A stretch of 64,000 nucleotides of DNA from Kineosporia rhizophila (lineage in GTDB: Bacteria; Actinomycetota; Actinomycetes; Actinomycetales; Kineosporiaceae), in assembly GCF_021277265.1 (NCBI RefSeq), contig NZ_JAJSOH010000005.1, positions 1-64,000 on the forward strand. The letters run 5' to 3'. Positions 18,891 through 28,244 of the stretch are shown here, piece by piece (within the stretch, counting starts at the first letter, position 1; each line of letters starts with the position of its first letter). The position numbers and the translations under genes were made by a program. A model generated the notes under the pieces. It searched no databases and had not been told where the DNA came from. It saw only the letters and a list, made by a program, of their open reading frames with translations.

Positions 18891-20798
18891 ATGAGGGTCG
18901 TGGCGGGTGGTGCGGGCAACGGCGGCGTGACCAGCGGTGATGGCACGGGGGTGGTTGATGCGGGCGCGGGCGCGCGTGGGCTTGCGCGGTGGGTGCTGGT
19001 GGCACCGGCGGGGGCGGGTTTCGAGTTACTACCTATAGACGCGGTGGGCCAGGCGGCGGGGGAGGTCACCTGGGTAGACGACCTGGCTTTGGGGGTAAGC
19101 GCGCTGGAGCGCGAGGCCGCGCCCCGGTGGGTGTGGTGGCGCACGGCCGAGGTGTACCCGGCGCTGCTCGAGGCCGGCGTGCGGGTTCAGCGGTGTCATG
19201 ACCTGGCTGCGGCGCAGAACCTGCTCAACACCTACGAGGGGGCTGCGTTCGTGCCGCCGCAGTCGGTGGTGCGCGAGTCGGCCGGCCGGTCGGAGCAGAT
19301 CTCGCTGTTCGGTGACGAGCCGGGCAGTTCGGCGGGTGGGGCGGGCGTTGTCGGGACGACAGGTGGGCCCGATACGGCAGGGCACGAGGAGGAGGTTGGG
19401 CGAACCGAGAGCTCGGGCGGGCGCTGGGTGGGTACAGACGGTCCGGATCTGGATGCCCCGCAAGATGACCTTGTTCTTGGATCCCTCGTGACGGAGCAGA
19501 CGCCACTCCCCTCCACCCGCGAGGCGCCGCAGGGCCTGGCCGAGCTGCAGCGTCTCTATGCCGGCCAGGTCGCGCACGTGGCTCGGGTGCGCCGTACCCA
19601 CCCCGGTTTCGCGCTGCTCGTCGCGGCCGAGTCGGCGGCCGGCCTGGCCGCGGTCGAGATGGGGCGGGCCGGGCTGCCGTGGAGCGTCCGGATCCACGAC
19701 GAGGTGCTCACCGACCTGCTCGGGCCGCGGCCTCAGCACCACGGGCGGCCGCCCAAGCTGCAGGCCCTGGCCGAGGAGGTGTCGCGGCTGCTGGTGCCCG
19801 GGGTCACCGGGCCGGGGCCGGCGATGAACCCCGACTCCCCCGGCGACGTGCTCAAGGCGTTCAAGCGGCAGGGGGTGCTGCTGACCAGCACCCGGGCCTG
19901 GGAACTGAAAGAGGTGGAGCACCCGGCGGTGGCTCCCCTACTGCGTTACAAGGAGCTGGCCCGGCTGCACGTGGCGCACGGCTGGTCGTGGCAGGGCCAG
20001 TGGGTGCGCAACGGGCGGTTCCATCCGGAGTACGTGCCCGGCGGGGTGGTCACCGGGCGGTGGGCCACGTCCGGGGGCGGGGCGCTGCAGATTCCCAAGG
20101 TGATGCGGGCCTGCGTGGTGGCCGAGCCGGGCTGTGTGCTGGTGGCGGCCGACGCGGGGCAGCTGGAGCCGCGCATCCTGGCCGCGCTCTCCGGCGACCG
20201 CGGCATGCTCGCCGCCACCGCCGACGCCGACATGTACACGGCTCTGGCCCGGCAGGCGCTGGGCCGGCCGGAGGCCCGGAACGAGGCCAAGATCGGGCTG
20301 CTGGCGGCGATGTACGGGGCCCGGGCCAACACCCCGGCCATGGTGGCCCTGCGGCGCCGCTTCCCGAAGGCACTGGAGCTGCTGGAGCGCGCGGCGCGCA
20401 CCGGGGAGGACGGGGGCATCGTGCGGTCGGTGCTCGGCCGCACCTGCCCGCCGCCGGATCCGACCTGGCAGGACGTGCCGCTGGAGCAGGCTCTGGCCCG
20501 TTCCCGGGCGCGGGGCCGGTTCACCCGCAACTTCGTCATCCAGGCCTCGGCCGCGGATTGGGCGAATGCATTGGTGGCCGGTCTACGACGCCGGCTGAGT
20601 GCTCTCTCCCCCGCCGCAGAACTGGTGTTCTTCCAGCATGACGAAGTGATCGTGCACGTTCCCGCCGCACTGGCCGAAGCCGCCGTTCAGGCCGTCGTGG
20701 ACAGTGGCGCAGAAGCCACCGCTCTGGTTCTCGGAGATCGCGGTGTTCGCATCCCACTCGCGGCCGCACCGATCGCCTCTTATGCCGACAAGAATTAA
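18891..20798 (+). CDS. Family A DNA polymerase-like protein (bifunctional 3'-5' exonuclease/polymerase type)
   Basis: About 635 residues. The C-terminal half has family A polymerase motif A (VAADAGQLEPRILA, Asp about 421), motif B (RNEAKIGLLAAMYG, about 463) and motif C (FFQHDEVIVHV, about 582), with the catalytic Asp, Lys, Tyr and HDE retained. The N-terminal third is divergent and I see no DxE exonuclease signature, so proofreading may be lost. A Gly/Thr/Glu-rich linker spans about residues 145-215. There is no 5' nuclease domain. It is a second, short polymerase separate from PolA, of the kind found in actinomycetes. Start ATG 18891 is a best guess; no ribosome site is clear. Confidence 0.88.
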   Translation: MRVVAGGAGNGGVTSGDGTGVVDAGAGARGLARWVLVAPAGAGFELLPIDAVGQAAGEVTWVDDLALGVSALEREAAPRWVWWRTAEVYPALLEAGVRVQRCHDLAAAQNLLNTYEGAAFVPPQSVVRESAGRSEQISLFGDEPGSSAGGAGVVGTTGGPDTAGHEEEVGRTESSGGRWVGTDGPDLDAPQDDLVLGSLVTEQTPLPSTREAPQGLAELQRLYAGQVAHVARVRRTHPGFALLVAAESAAGLAAVEMGRAGLPWSVRIHDEVLTDLLGPRPQHHGRPPKLQALAEEVSRLLVPGVTGPGPAMNPDSPGDVLKAFKRQGVLLTSTRAWELKEVEHPAVAPLLRYKELARLHVAHGWSWQGQWVRNGRFHPEYVPGGVVTGRWATSGGGALQIPKVMRACVVAEPGCVLVAADAGQLEPRILAALSGDRGMLAATADADMYTALARQALGRPEARNEAKIGLLAAMYGARANTPAMVALRRRFPKALELLERAARTGEDGGIVRSVLGRTCPPPDPTWQDVPLEQALARSRARGRFTRNFVIQASAADWANALVAGLRRRLSALSPAAELVFFQHDEVIVHVPAALAEAAVQAVVDSGAEATALVLGDRGVRIPLAAAPIASYADKN

Positions 20799-21007
20799 CC
20801 AGCGGTCGCATTCTTGGCATCCCACGGGGAGCGGTCGTAGCCGCCCCAATCACCGACCGTCGAATGCGTCAGGACGACGATATCCGGTTCGGCCGGTGAC
20901 GAACCCGGGAATAGCCTTCCCGGCCCGAGCCGCACGAATTCCGGTTAACCGGTGGCAGCAATTGTTTCACCGCCGTTATCCGCATTGTAAAAACTGCGCA
21001 AACACAC
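20799..21007. other. AT-richer gap between polymerase and cold-shock genes
   Basis: Lower G+C than its neighbours. On the minus strand a 46-codon frame runs from GTG 20935 to TAA 20795, overlapping the polymerase stop; its product contains DIVVLTHSTVGDWGGYDRSP. It has no ribosome site and is only a candidate gene or remnant. The bidirectional terminator follows at 21008. Confidence 0.3.
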
Positions 21008-21042
21008 AAGGCCGTCCCCGGTGAAGTTCCGGGGACGGCCTT
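21008..21042. terminator. Bidirectional terminator
   Basis: Perfect 14-bp stem AAGGCCGTCCCCGG / CCGGGGACGGCCTT with loop TGAAGTT, between the convergent polymerase and cold-shock genes. Confidence 0.78.
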
Positions 21043-21090
21043 GGTGACGAGTCGGTTCACGAACCCTCGGCGGGGCTCACGAGAGACGAA

Positions 21091-21297
21091 TCAGCTGGCA
21101 GGGCGCACGGCCTCGGCCTGCGGGCCCTTCTGGCCCTGACCGACCTCGAACTCCACCCGCTGACCCTCGTCGAGCGAGCGGTAGCCGTCCATCTGGATTG
21201 CCGACCAGTGGACGAAGACGTCCGCGCCACCACCGTCAACGGTGATGAAGCCATAACCCTTTTCGGCGTTGAACCACTTGACGGTTCCCTGAGCCAT
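21091..21297 (-). CDS. Cold-shock domain protein
   Basis: 68 residues, a single five-strand OB fold. RNP1 is KGYGFITV and RNP2 is VFVHWSAI. In other family members the residue after VFVH is usually F/Y, so Trp here is a mild variation. It binds single-stranded RNA/DNA and melts RNA structure. The start is ATG 21297 with AGGAG upstream; longer frames to 21438 are artefacts. TACTGT at 21467-21472 (minus) may be a -10, giving a leader of about 160 nt like those of regulated csp genes (inference). Confidence 0.95.
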   Translation of the reverse strand: MAQGTVKWFNAEKGYGFITVDGGGADVFVHWSAIQMDGYRSLDEGQRVEFEVGQGQKGPQAEAVRPAS

Positions 21298-21530
21298 TCC
21301 TACTCCTGCTTGCTGTAACTGCGGCGCGACTCGAGCACTGCACACGAGCCGGGTCTCACGCTCGCCGGACCTCCCCCAGGAGGGCTGGTCCGGGATGGTC
21401 CAACGTGCGGGCCTCTGGCGTGAAGCTGGAGAGGACATTGCTCATCGAACTGTTCGACCGATGCCTACAGTAGCGCCTGAATCGAGCACGCGGGAGATAC
21501 CAACTCTTAGCGACCTTCGTGAACCGCACT

Positions 21531-21536
21531 TAGGCT
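21531..21536 (+). promoter_or_regulatory. -10 box of the HEARH-motif gene (leaderless)
   Basis: TAGGCT, then GAGCTC, then ATG at 21543. Confidence 0.45.
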
Positions 21537-21542
21537 GAGCTC

Positions 21543-22109
21543 ATGCGATCTCCGCGACGGCGCGTAGGACCGGAACCCGGGATGCGTTCCCGGGGTCGCC
21601 GGGGCGGTTATGTAGAGGCTCCGAGTCGGGGTCCGACAAGCCGTCCACTGTTGATCCGAACCCGTCGGGCAGTGAATTGGATGAACCTTTCAACACCTGT
21701 CGGATTGGCTCTCGCCCGGGCCGGACAGGCCCGGATCGAACACGGACCGTACGGGCTCCTGCTGGCCTGGGACTACCGCAGCGGCCTGCTTCCGGTGCGC
21801 GGGCGGGCGATGACCATCGGCGACGTGGTCCTGCTCGGGATACCGGAATCGGCGCTGGTCAGAAGACCGAATCTGCTGCGCCACGAGGCCCGCCACGCCG
21901 GGCAGTACGCCCGCTGGCTGGGCCCGCTGGGGTTCCTGCCGGCCTACGGCCTGGCCTCGCTCTACAGCTGGGCGCGCACCGGTGATCCCGCGCTGCGTAA
22001 CCACTTCGAGAGCCGGGCCGGGCTGCTCGACGGGGGTTACATCCACCGCGCCCACCCGACGGAGGCCGGCTCTGCGGAGCCCGGCCGGGACGGGTCTTCC
22101 CACGACTGA
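21543..22109 (+). CDS. Conserved protein with HEARH zinc-protease-like motif
   Basis: 188 residues if the leaderless ATG is used; a shorter start at 21672 or 21681 is possible since the first ~45 residues are basic and low-complexity. The core has LLRHEARHAGQYARWLGPLGFLPAYGLASLYSW followed by NHFESRAGLLDGGY. HEARH matches HExxH and the later Glu in HFESRAG could be the third zinc ligand, so a gluzincin-like metal site is plausible. I do not recognise a named family and see no signal peptide. Activity is inference. Confidence 0.7.
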   Translation: MRSPRRRVGPEPGMRSRGRRGGYVEAPSRGPTSRPLLIRTRRAVNWMNLSTPVGLALARAGQARIEHGPYGLLLAWDYRSGLLPVRGRAMTIGDVVLLGIPESALVRRPNLLRHEARHAGQYARWLGPLGFLPAYGLASLYSWARTGDPALRNHFESRAGLLDGGYIHRAHPTEAGSAEPGRDGSSHD

Positions 22110-22205
22110 GGCGAACCCGAAGGCGGACGCACCGCGGCCGGCGAGCACCGACGTCCGAAATCTGGTTCTGTCGGTGAACGGTCGTGCCCCTTTGGGCCGA
22201 ACGGG

Positions 22206-22862
22206 TTACTGGGTGTCTTCGCCGAGCACGACGGTGATCTTGCCCGGGTTGACCTCGGAGCTCTCCGAGATCTCGCCCAGCCCCAGCGCCTTGCGCACGG
22301 CGTTGGCCGAGGGCTTCATCTCGTCGCCCTCGTAGTAGATGGTCGTGACCGGCAGGTCCTTGTTGTTGGAGTTGCCGGTGCGCTCCACCGACCAGCCCTT
22401 GCCCTCGAGGTCGGACTGGTACTGCTTGGCCAGGCCGGAGACGCTCAGCGAGTTGAGCACGATGAGCGGGATGGTCTTGTCGACCTTGCTGCCGTCGCCC
22501 TCGCCCTCGGAACCGGCGTCCTGGCTCTCCTCGGCGGCCGGGCTCGACTCGTCGGCGCCCTGGTCGTCGTTCTTGCCGTCGCCCTTGCCGTCGCCCTTGT
22601 CCTCACCGGCCGACGCGCTCGGGGCCGCGGTCGTGTCCGCCCCCTCGTCGAGTGCGCCCGTCGAGGCGCTCTTGTCGTCGGAGGCGCGACCGCCGACCAC
22701 CGTGTAGACCGCACCGATCACCAGCAGCACGACGGCGACCCCGGCGACCACCGGCAGGATGGCCGCAATCGCCTTCGGCCGCGCACGGTGTGCACCGCGG
22801 CGGCTCGCCTCCACCGGGGCGGCGGAGCGGTCGTCGTAGCCCGGAGGCCTCGTGGCGGTCAT
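22206..22862 (-). CDS. LytR C-terminal (LytR_C) domain membrane protein
   Basis: 218 residues. A basic cytoplasmic start is followed by one membrane span (about 32-58), a ~70-residue Asp/Gly/Ser/Glu-rich linker and a LytR_C domain (IVLNSLSVSGLAKQYQSDLEGKGW ... TTIYYEGDEMKPSANAVRKALG). This domain is found alone or after LytR-CpsA-Psr enzymes, and is probably involved in cell-wall glycopolymer attachment or partner binding. The start ATG has GGGAG about 10 bases upstream. It stands alone here. Confidence 0.88.
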   Translation of the reverse strand: MTATRPPGYDDRSAAPVEASRRGAHRARPKAIAAILPVVAGVAVVLLVIGAVYTVVGGRASDDKSASTGALDEGADTTAAPSASAGEDKGDGKGDGKNDDQGADESSPAAEESQDAGSEGEGDGSKVDKTIPLIVLNSLSVSGLAKQYQSDLEGKGWSVERTGNSNNKDLPVTTIYYEGDEMKPSANAVRKALGLGEISESSEVNPGKITVVLGEDTQ

Positions 22863-23005
22863 CGCATGACTCCCAGAACTATGGAACGAGCACCGCCCGG
22901 TTCAGGGGTGCCCGACGGCCCGAGACTACCGACCCGGTCCGGCCCGACGAGGTAACTCGGCCCGCGATATCGGCCCGGACTGCCCCGTCCGATGCACTGT
23001 GGTGC

Positions 23006-23287
23006 TCAACCGTGAGCGTCAAGTGACCGAGCGGAACCGCTCCGGCGACGCATCTGGCGCACGCGCCGCAGCCGTTTCACCAGCATAGGGTCGGCCGCCA
23101 GAGCCTCGGGTCGGTCGATCAGCGTATTCAGGACCTGGTAGTAGCGGGTCGCGGGCAGGTCGAACAACTCGCGGATGGCCTGCTCCTTGGCCCCGGGGAA
23201 GCGGAACCACTGCCGCTCGAAGGCCAGGATCTCGGCCTCACGGGCGGTCAGCGGGCCTGCTCCGGCGGCCTCGGGCTCGGTGTCCAT
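23006..23287 (-). CDS. DUF3263 domain protein
   Basis: 93 residues from ATG 23287, which has TAGAGT 7 bases upstream. An alternative start at 23323 would abut the decarboxylase stop (TGAATG) and add 12 residues. The core LTAREAEILAFERQWFRFPGAKEQAIRELFDLPATRYYQVLNTLID is the DUF3263 signature, a small helix-turn-helix-like protein of actinomycetes whose function is not known. It follows the decarboxylase on the same strand. Confidence 0.88.
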   Translation of the reverse strand: MDTEPEAAGAGPLTAREAEILAFERQWFRFPGAKEQAIRELFDLPATRYYQVLNTLIDRPEALAADPMLVKRLRRVRQMRRRSGSARSLDAHG

Positions 23288-23323
23288 GCGGCTCACTCTA
23301 GAACCGGACCCTGAGCGTGTCAT

Positions 23324-24676
23324 TCACACCATGCTGTCCAGAATGAGGTCGATGTCCGCCTCGGTGGTCTCCGGATTGACCACCGCCAGCCGGGTGCAGG
23401 TCTCGCCGGCGTGGGTGGTCGAGACCACGAACCCCTTGTCCTGGGCCAGCAGCTGCTGCGACCAGGCCCGGTAGTCCTGCGGGGTCCAGCCCACCCGCCG
23501 GAAGCAGACCACTGACAGATCGGGCTCGTGCAGCAGTTCCAGCTGGGGCCGCTCGCGCACGCTCTGCGCAGCGTGGCGGGCCACCGTGAGCGTGCGCTCG
23601 ACCGCATCGGTGTAGGCCTGCGTCCCGTGCGTGGCCAGGGAGAACCAGAACGGCAGGCCGCGGGCCCGCCGGGTCAGGCCGACCGCGTAGTCGGAGGGGT
23701 TGATCTCGTCCCCCTCGGTGACCACGTCGAGGTAGCCGGCCCGCTGGGTGTGGGCGGCCCGGGCCAGGGCCGGGTCGCGGTAGACCAGGGCACAGCAGTC
23801 GAACGGGGCGAAGAGCCACTTGTGCGGATCCACCACGAACGAGTCGGCCCGCTCGATGCCGTCGAACCGGTGCCGCACGCTCGGTGCTGCCAGCCCGGCC
23901 AGCCCGTAGGCACCGTCGACGTGGAACCACAGGCCCAGCTCGGCGCAGACCGCCCCGACCGAGTCCAGGTCGTCGACGATGCCGAGGTTCGTGGTGCCGG
24001 CCGTGGCCACCACCGCGAAGACCCCGTCGTGCCCGGCCCGGGCCAGCGTCTCGCGCAGCGCGGTGCCGGTCAGCCTTCCGTCCTCGCCGACCGGGACGCC
24101 GACGAAGTCCACGTCCATCACGTCGCAGGCACTGACGATCGACGAGTGCGCGTTCGCCGTACCCGCGATGGCCCAGCGTCGCGGTAGGTCGGCGGCCCGC
24201 TGCTGGCGCGCCCGGTAGCGCGCGGCGACCAGCGCCGACAGGTTGCCGTAGGTACCGCCCGGAACGAACACCCCGCCGGCGCTCTCGGGCAGCCCGGCCA
24301 GCCCGGAGAGCCAGGCCAGCGCCTGGTTCTCGGCGTAGACCGCGCCCGAACCCTCCATCCAGGTGCCCGCGTACAGGCTGGAGGCGCTCACCACCAGGTC
24401 GAACAGGGTGGCGGCCTTGGTCGGGGCGCACGGGATGAACGAGAGGTAGCGCGGGTGGTCGACGGTGATGCAGGCCTGGGCCAGCACGTCGCCGAACAGC
24501 CGCAGGGCCTTCTCCCCGCCCATCCCCTGCGTGGTGATCGTCTGCCCGACCAGGGCCTGCAGTTCGGCGGCGGTGCGCGGGGCGTCCAGCGGGACGTCTC
24601 CCATACTCATCCGTTCCCGTGAATAGCTCATCACGGCCTCGGCGAGGACCTCGGTGGTGGCGTCGTAGCGATGCAC
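23324..24676 (-). CDS. PLP-dependent amino-acid decarboxylase (group II)
   Basis: 450 residues. It contains the GGTYGNLSAL cofactor-phosphate region, Asp in the WFHVDGAYGL strand, and the Schiff-base Lys in VDPHKWLFAPFDC (about residue 284). The fold is that of aromatic-L-amino-acid or glutamate decarboxylases; the substrate is not fixed by sequence. The GTG start shows TAGACT 8 bases upstream and no ribosome site, and it is divergent from the ung gene with about 40 bp between starts. Confidence 0.9.
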   Translation of the reverse strand: MHRYDATTEVLAEAVMSYSRERMSMGDVPLDAPRTAAELQALVGQTITTQGMGGEKALRLFGDVLAQACITVDHPRYLSFIPCAPTKAATLFDLVVSASSLYAGTWMEGSGAVYAENQALAWLSGLAGLPESAGGVFVPGGTYGNLSALVAARYRARQQRAADLPRRWAIAGTANAHSSIVSACDVMDVDFVGVPVGEDGRLTGTALRETLARAGHDGVFAVVATAGTTNLGIVDDLDSVGAVCAELGLWFHVDGAYGLAGLAAPSVRHRFDGIERADSFVVDPHKWLFAPFDCCALVYRDPALARAAHTQRAGYLDVVTEGDEINPSDYAVGLTRRARGLPFWFSLATHGTQAYTDAVERTLTVARHAAQSVRERPQLELLHEPDLSVVCFRRVGWTPQDYRAWSQQLLAQDKGFVVSTTHAGETCTRLAVVNPETTEADIDLILDSMV

Positions 24677-24718
24677 GGAGGTGCAGTCTAGGTTCGCCGG
24701 GCGCTAATGTCGGCCAGC

Positions 24719-25393
24719 GTGACGCGCCGACCTCTCGCTGACCAGATCGACCCGGGATGGGCGGCCGCCCTCGCCCCGGTCGAGGACAAGATCGCCGAGA
24801 TGGGCGACTTCCTCCGGCAGGAGATCGCCGAGGGCAGGACGTACCTGCCCGCCGGGCCGAACGTGCTGCGGGCGTTCAAGCAGCCGCTGGACGAGGTGCG
24901 GGTGCTGATCGTGGGGCAGGACCCGTACCCCACGCCCGGGCATGCGGTGGGCCTGTCGTTCTCGGTGGCGCCCGACGTGCGGCCGCTGCCGCGCAGCCTG
25001 GTCAACATCTACAAGGAACTGCACGACGACCTCGGCATCGAGCCGGCCAAGCACGGCGACCTGTCGAAGTGGGCCGAGCGGGGCGTGCTGCTGCTGAACC
25101 GGGTGCTCACGGTCGCGCCGGGCGCGCCCGCCTCGCACCGTGGCAAGGGCTGGGAAGACATCACCGCGCAGGCCATCCACGCCCTGGTGGAACGGGACGA
25201 GCCGCTGGTGGCCATCCTCTGGGGCCGGGACGCCCGGTCGCTGGCGCCGGCCCTGGAGGACATCCCGCGGATCGAGAGCGCGCACCCCAGCCCGTTGTCG
25301 GCCAACAACGGCTTCTTCGGCTCCAAGCCGTTCAGCCGGGCCAACAGCGAGCTCGAGGACCTGGGCGCCGAGCCGATCGACTGGTCTCTGTAA
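24719..25393 (+). CDS. ung: Uracil-DNA glycosylase (family 1)
   Basis: 224 residues. It contains the water-activating GQDPYP loop (Asp about residue 68) and the HPSPLS minor-groove loop (about 188). It excises uracil from DNA as the first step of base-excision repair. GTG 24719 is preferred because it gives the family-like start [17 protein letters not shown] and has TAATGT 8 bases upstream; an ATG at 24707 would add four residues. Confidence 0.95.
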   Translation: MTRRPLADQIDPGWAAALAPVEDKIAEMGDFLRQEIAEGRTYLPAGPNVLRAFKQPLDEVRVLIVGQDPYPTPGHAVGLSFSVAPDVRPLPRSLVNIYKELHDDLGIEPAKHGDLSKWAERGVLLLNRVLTVAPGAPASHRGKGWEDITAQAIHALVERDEPLVAILWGRDARSLAPALEDIPRIESAHPSPLSANNGFFGSKPFSRANSELEDLGAEPIDWSL

Positions 25394-25401
25394 AGGGATC
25401 C

Positions 25402-25454
25402 GAAACTGATGACGCCGGTGGGCACCTCGGGTGCCCACCGGCGTCATCAGTTTC
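25402..25454. terminator. Long perfect hairpin between ung and fbiC
   Basis: A 25-bp perfect stem (25402-25426 with 25430-25454) and a TCG loop, placed 8 bp after the ung stop and reaching the fbiC stop codon region. It works in both directions. Its GACGCC-GGTGGGCACC core recurs in the hairpin at 62218. Confidence 0.8.
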
Positions 25455-28004
25455 TCAGTGCTGTAGTTCGACCGACCCGTACAGCGTGGTGCGCTGGCGG
25501 GCGGGGCGGTCCAGGTACTCGGAGATGTCTTCCAGCTCCTGCACCGTCTTCAGCGAACCGTACTGCGAACCGGCCATTCTCGAGATGGTCTCCTCCATCA
25601 GGGTGCCGCCCACGTCGTTGGCGCCGGCCTGGAGCATCGCCCGGGTGCCCTCCACGCCGAGCTTGACCCACGACGTCTGGATGTTGTCGATCCGCCCGTA
25701 CAGAAGGATTCTGGCGAGCGCGTGCACCACCAGGTTGTCGCGCATCGTGGGCCCCGGCCGGGCCACCCCGGCCAGGTAGATCGGGGCGTTCTGGTGCACG
25801 AAGGGCAGCGCCACGAACTCGGTGAAGCGGGCCTGGCCGTGTTCCATGCTCTGCTCCTGCAGCCGGCCCAGCAGCATCAGGTGCCGGGCCCAGTGCGAGG
25901 GGTTGTCCACGTGGCCGTACATCATGGTCGAGGAGGTGGGCAGGCCGAGCTGGTGGGCGGTGGTGACCACCTCGATCCACTCCCGGGTGGGCAGCTTGCC
26001 CTTGGTCAGGATCCAGCGCACGTCGTCGTCCAGAATCTCCGCCGCGGTGCCCGGAAGTGAGTCCAGTCCGGCCTCTTTCGCCTGCTGCAACCATTCCCGG
26101 ACGGGCAGCCCGGTGCGGGTGGAGCCGTTCACCACCTCCATCGGGCTGTAGGCGTGCATGTGCATCTGCGGCACCGCCTCCTTCACCGCCCGGGCGATGT
26201 CGAAGTAGGCGGTGGCGGGCAGCATCGGGTCGATCCCGCCCTGCATGCAGACCTCGGTCGCGCCGACCGCCCAGGCCTCGCGCACCCGGTTCTTGATCTC
26301 GTCCAGCGACAGGGTGAAGGCGTCGTCGTCCTGGCGACGCTGGGCGAAGGCACAGAAGCGACAACCGGTGTAGCAGACGTTGGTGAAGTTGATGTTCCGG
26401 TTGACGATGTAGGTGACGTCGTCGCCGACCACCTCGCGGCGCAGGTCGTCGGCGATCTTCGCGAGCTGCTTGAGGGCGTCCCCCTCGGCGTAGGCGAGCA
26501 GTACGGCCTGGTTCTCGGTGAGCTTGCGCGGGTTCTCGGCGGCCACCGAGAGCGCCTGGCTCAGGTCCCCGTCGAGGCGTTCGGGAGCGCCGGTCAGGAC
26601 GGCCTTCTCGCGCAGTGCGGACCAGTCGCCGTAGACGTCGTCGAAGTCACCACGCCGGTCGCTGGTGCGGCCGGTGGTGTCGATCGTGACGTTCAGGTCG
26701 ATGCGCCCGCTGCTGCCCCAGTCGGGATCCGGCTCCTGCCAGGGCATTCCGCGGACCAGGGCCCGCGGGTTGGCCAGGCCGTTCTCCAGCATCAGGGCCT
26801 TGACGTGGCCGTAAACCCGTGGATCGAGCCAGGGTTCGCCGACCCGGGCGTATTCCGGATGCACGGTCAGCCGCTCGGTCAGCTCGAACCCGGCCTGCTC
26901 GCTGTAGCGGGCCAGGTCGTCGAGGTGGGGCCAGGGGCGCTCGGGGTTCACGTGGTCGGGGGTGAGCGGGGAGACGCCGCCCCAGTCGTCGGCGCCGGCC
27001 TGCAGCAGACGCCCGAGCTGCTCGGGCTCGGAAAGGTTGGGCGGCACCTGGATCCGCATCCGCGGGCCCAGCACGACCCGGGCCGTGGCCACCGCGGCCA
27101 GGTACTCCTCGTCCTCGGCGTCGGGGGCCGAGCGCATCGCCGTTCTCGGCTTGGCCCGGAAGTTCTGGATGATGGTCTCCTGGATGTGCCCGTACTCGCG
27201 GGCCAGCCGCTTCAGGGCGAACAGCGACTCGGCCCGGTCGGCGAAGCTCTCCCCGATGCCGATCAGCAGCCCGGTGGTGAACGGGATGTTGAGCCGGCCC
27301 GCGTCCTCGATCACCCGCAGCCGGACCTGCGGATCCTTGTCCGGGCTGCCGTAGTGCGCCTGGCCGGGGGTCTCGAACAGGTGGCGGGAGGTGGTCTCGA
27401 GCATCATGCCCACGCTCGGCGACACCGGCTTGACCCGGCCCAGGTCCGGCCAGGACATCACTCCCGGGTTGAGGTGCGGCAGCATGCCGGTGGCCTCGAG
27501 CACCTGCACGGCCAGCGAGCGGATGTACCCCAGGGTGTCCGAGTAGCCCGCCTCGGCCAGCCACTCCCTTGCTTCGGGCCAGCGGTCTTCCGGGCGGTCG
27601 CCGAGGGTGAAGAGCACTTCCTTGCAGCCCAGGGCGGCCCCCTGCCGGGCGACCCGCAGCACCTCGTCGGGGGTCATGTAGAGCCCCTTGCCCTCACGTT
27701 CGAGCTGCTTGGGGGTCTTGACGAAGGTGCAGTAGTGGCAGCGGTCGTTGCACAGGTGCGTGACCGGCACGAACACCTTGCGGGAGTAGGTGACCAGGCC
27801 TGCGCGACCGGCGTTGGCCAGCCCCGCGTCGCGCACCGCCCCGGCCGCGTGCAGCAGCCGTTCCAGGTGCTCACCCCGCGCCTGCAGCAGCACCTCGGCC
27901 TCGGCCTCGTTGAGGGTGACGCCGTCCGCAGCCCGCCGCAACGCCCGGCGGAAGGCCGAGTCAGTGGGCACGGGGCCGGAGGACGGGGTCGGCGTCTGAG
28001 GCAC
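25455..28004 (-). CDS. fbiC: FO synthase (CofG-CofH fusion), coenzyme F420 biosynthesis
   Basis: 849 residues, full length for the fused actinobacterial form. Two radical-SAM halves: CofG-like with CNDRCHYC (about 83-90) and CofH-like with CYTGCRFC (about 543-550). It joins tyrosine with 5-amino-6-ribitylamino-uracil to give the deazaflavin FO. The GTG start has AAGGAG about 7 bases upstream. Its presence implies an F420-dependent redox metabolism. Confidence 0.96.
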   Translation of the reverse strand: MPQTPTPSSGPVPTDSAFRRALRRAADGVTLNEAEAEVLLQARGEHLERLLHAAGAVRDAGLANAGRAGLVTYSRKVFVPVTHLCNDRCHYCTFVKTPKQLEREGKGLYMTPDEVLRVARQGAALGCKEVLFTLGDRPEDRWPEAREWLAEAGYSDTLGYIRSLAVQVLEATGMLPHLNPGVMSWPDLGRVKPVSPSVGMMLETTSRHLFETPGQAHYGSPDKDPQVRLRVIEDAGRLNIPFTTGLLIGIGESFADRAESLFALKRLAREYGHIQETIIQNFRAKPRTAMRSAPDAEDEEYLAAVATARVVLGPRMRIQVPPNLSEPEQLGRLLQAGADDWGGVSPLTPDHVNPERPWPHLDDLARYSEQAGFELTERLTVHPEYARVGEPWLDPRVYGHVKALMLENGLANPRALVRGMPWQEPDPDWGSSGRIDLNVTIDTTGRTSDRRGDFDDVYGDWSALREKAVLTGAPERLDGDLSQALSVAAENPRKLTENQAVLLAYAEGDALKQLAKIADDLRREVVGDDVTYIVNRNINFTNVCYTGCRFCAFAQRRQDDDAFTLSLDEIKNRVREAWAVGATEVCMQGGIDPMLPATAYFDIARAVKEAVPQMHMHAYSPMEVVNGSTRTGLPVREWLQQAKEAGLDSLPGTAAEILDDDVRWILTKGKLPTREWIEVVTTAHQLGLPTSSTMMYGHVDNPSHWARHLMLLGRLQEQSMEHGQARFTEFVALPFVHQNAPIYLAGVARPGPTMRDNLVVHALARILLYGRIDNIQTSWVKLGVEGTRAMLQAGANDVGGTLMEETISRMAGSQYGSLKTVQELEDISEYLDRPARQRTTLYGSVELQH

Positions 28005-28244
28005 GAAGGACTCCTTCTGCAGGACTGGCCCGGCTACGCTGCGCGGACGGCTGAGTGCGGACCGTGCTGCCGGGGTGCCGCTCGGTCACTCCCGTGCGAA
28101 TCTACGCGGGCACCCGTCGCATTCCCGACCGGGCCCGATCCATCTCTCGCCGAGCCACGGACGCGCTCGCGTATCAGACAGCCCCGGCGAAGCATCCTTC
28201 TTCGGAAGATCTGCCTCCCCACCCCTCTGAGGAGACTCGGCGCG

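Noticed and set aside
26154..28244. Plus-strand extension of the SDR gene across fbiC
   Set aside because: The conserved SDR start is at 28245 with a ribosome site; upstream sequence is antisense to fbiC.
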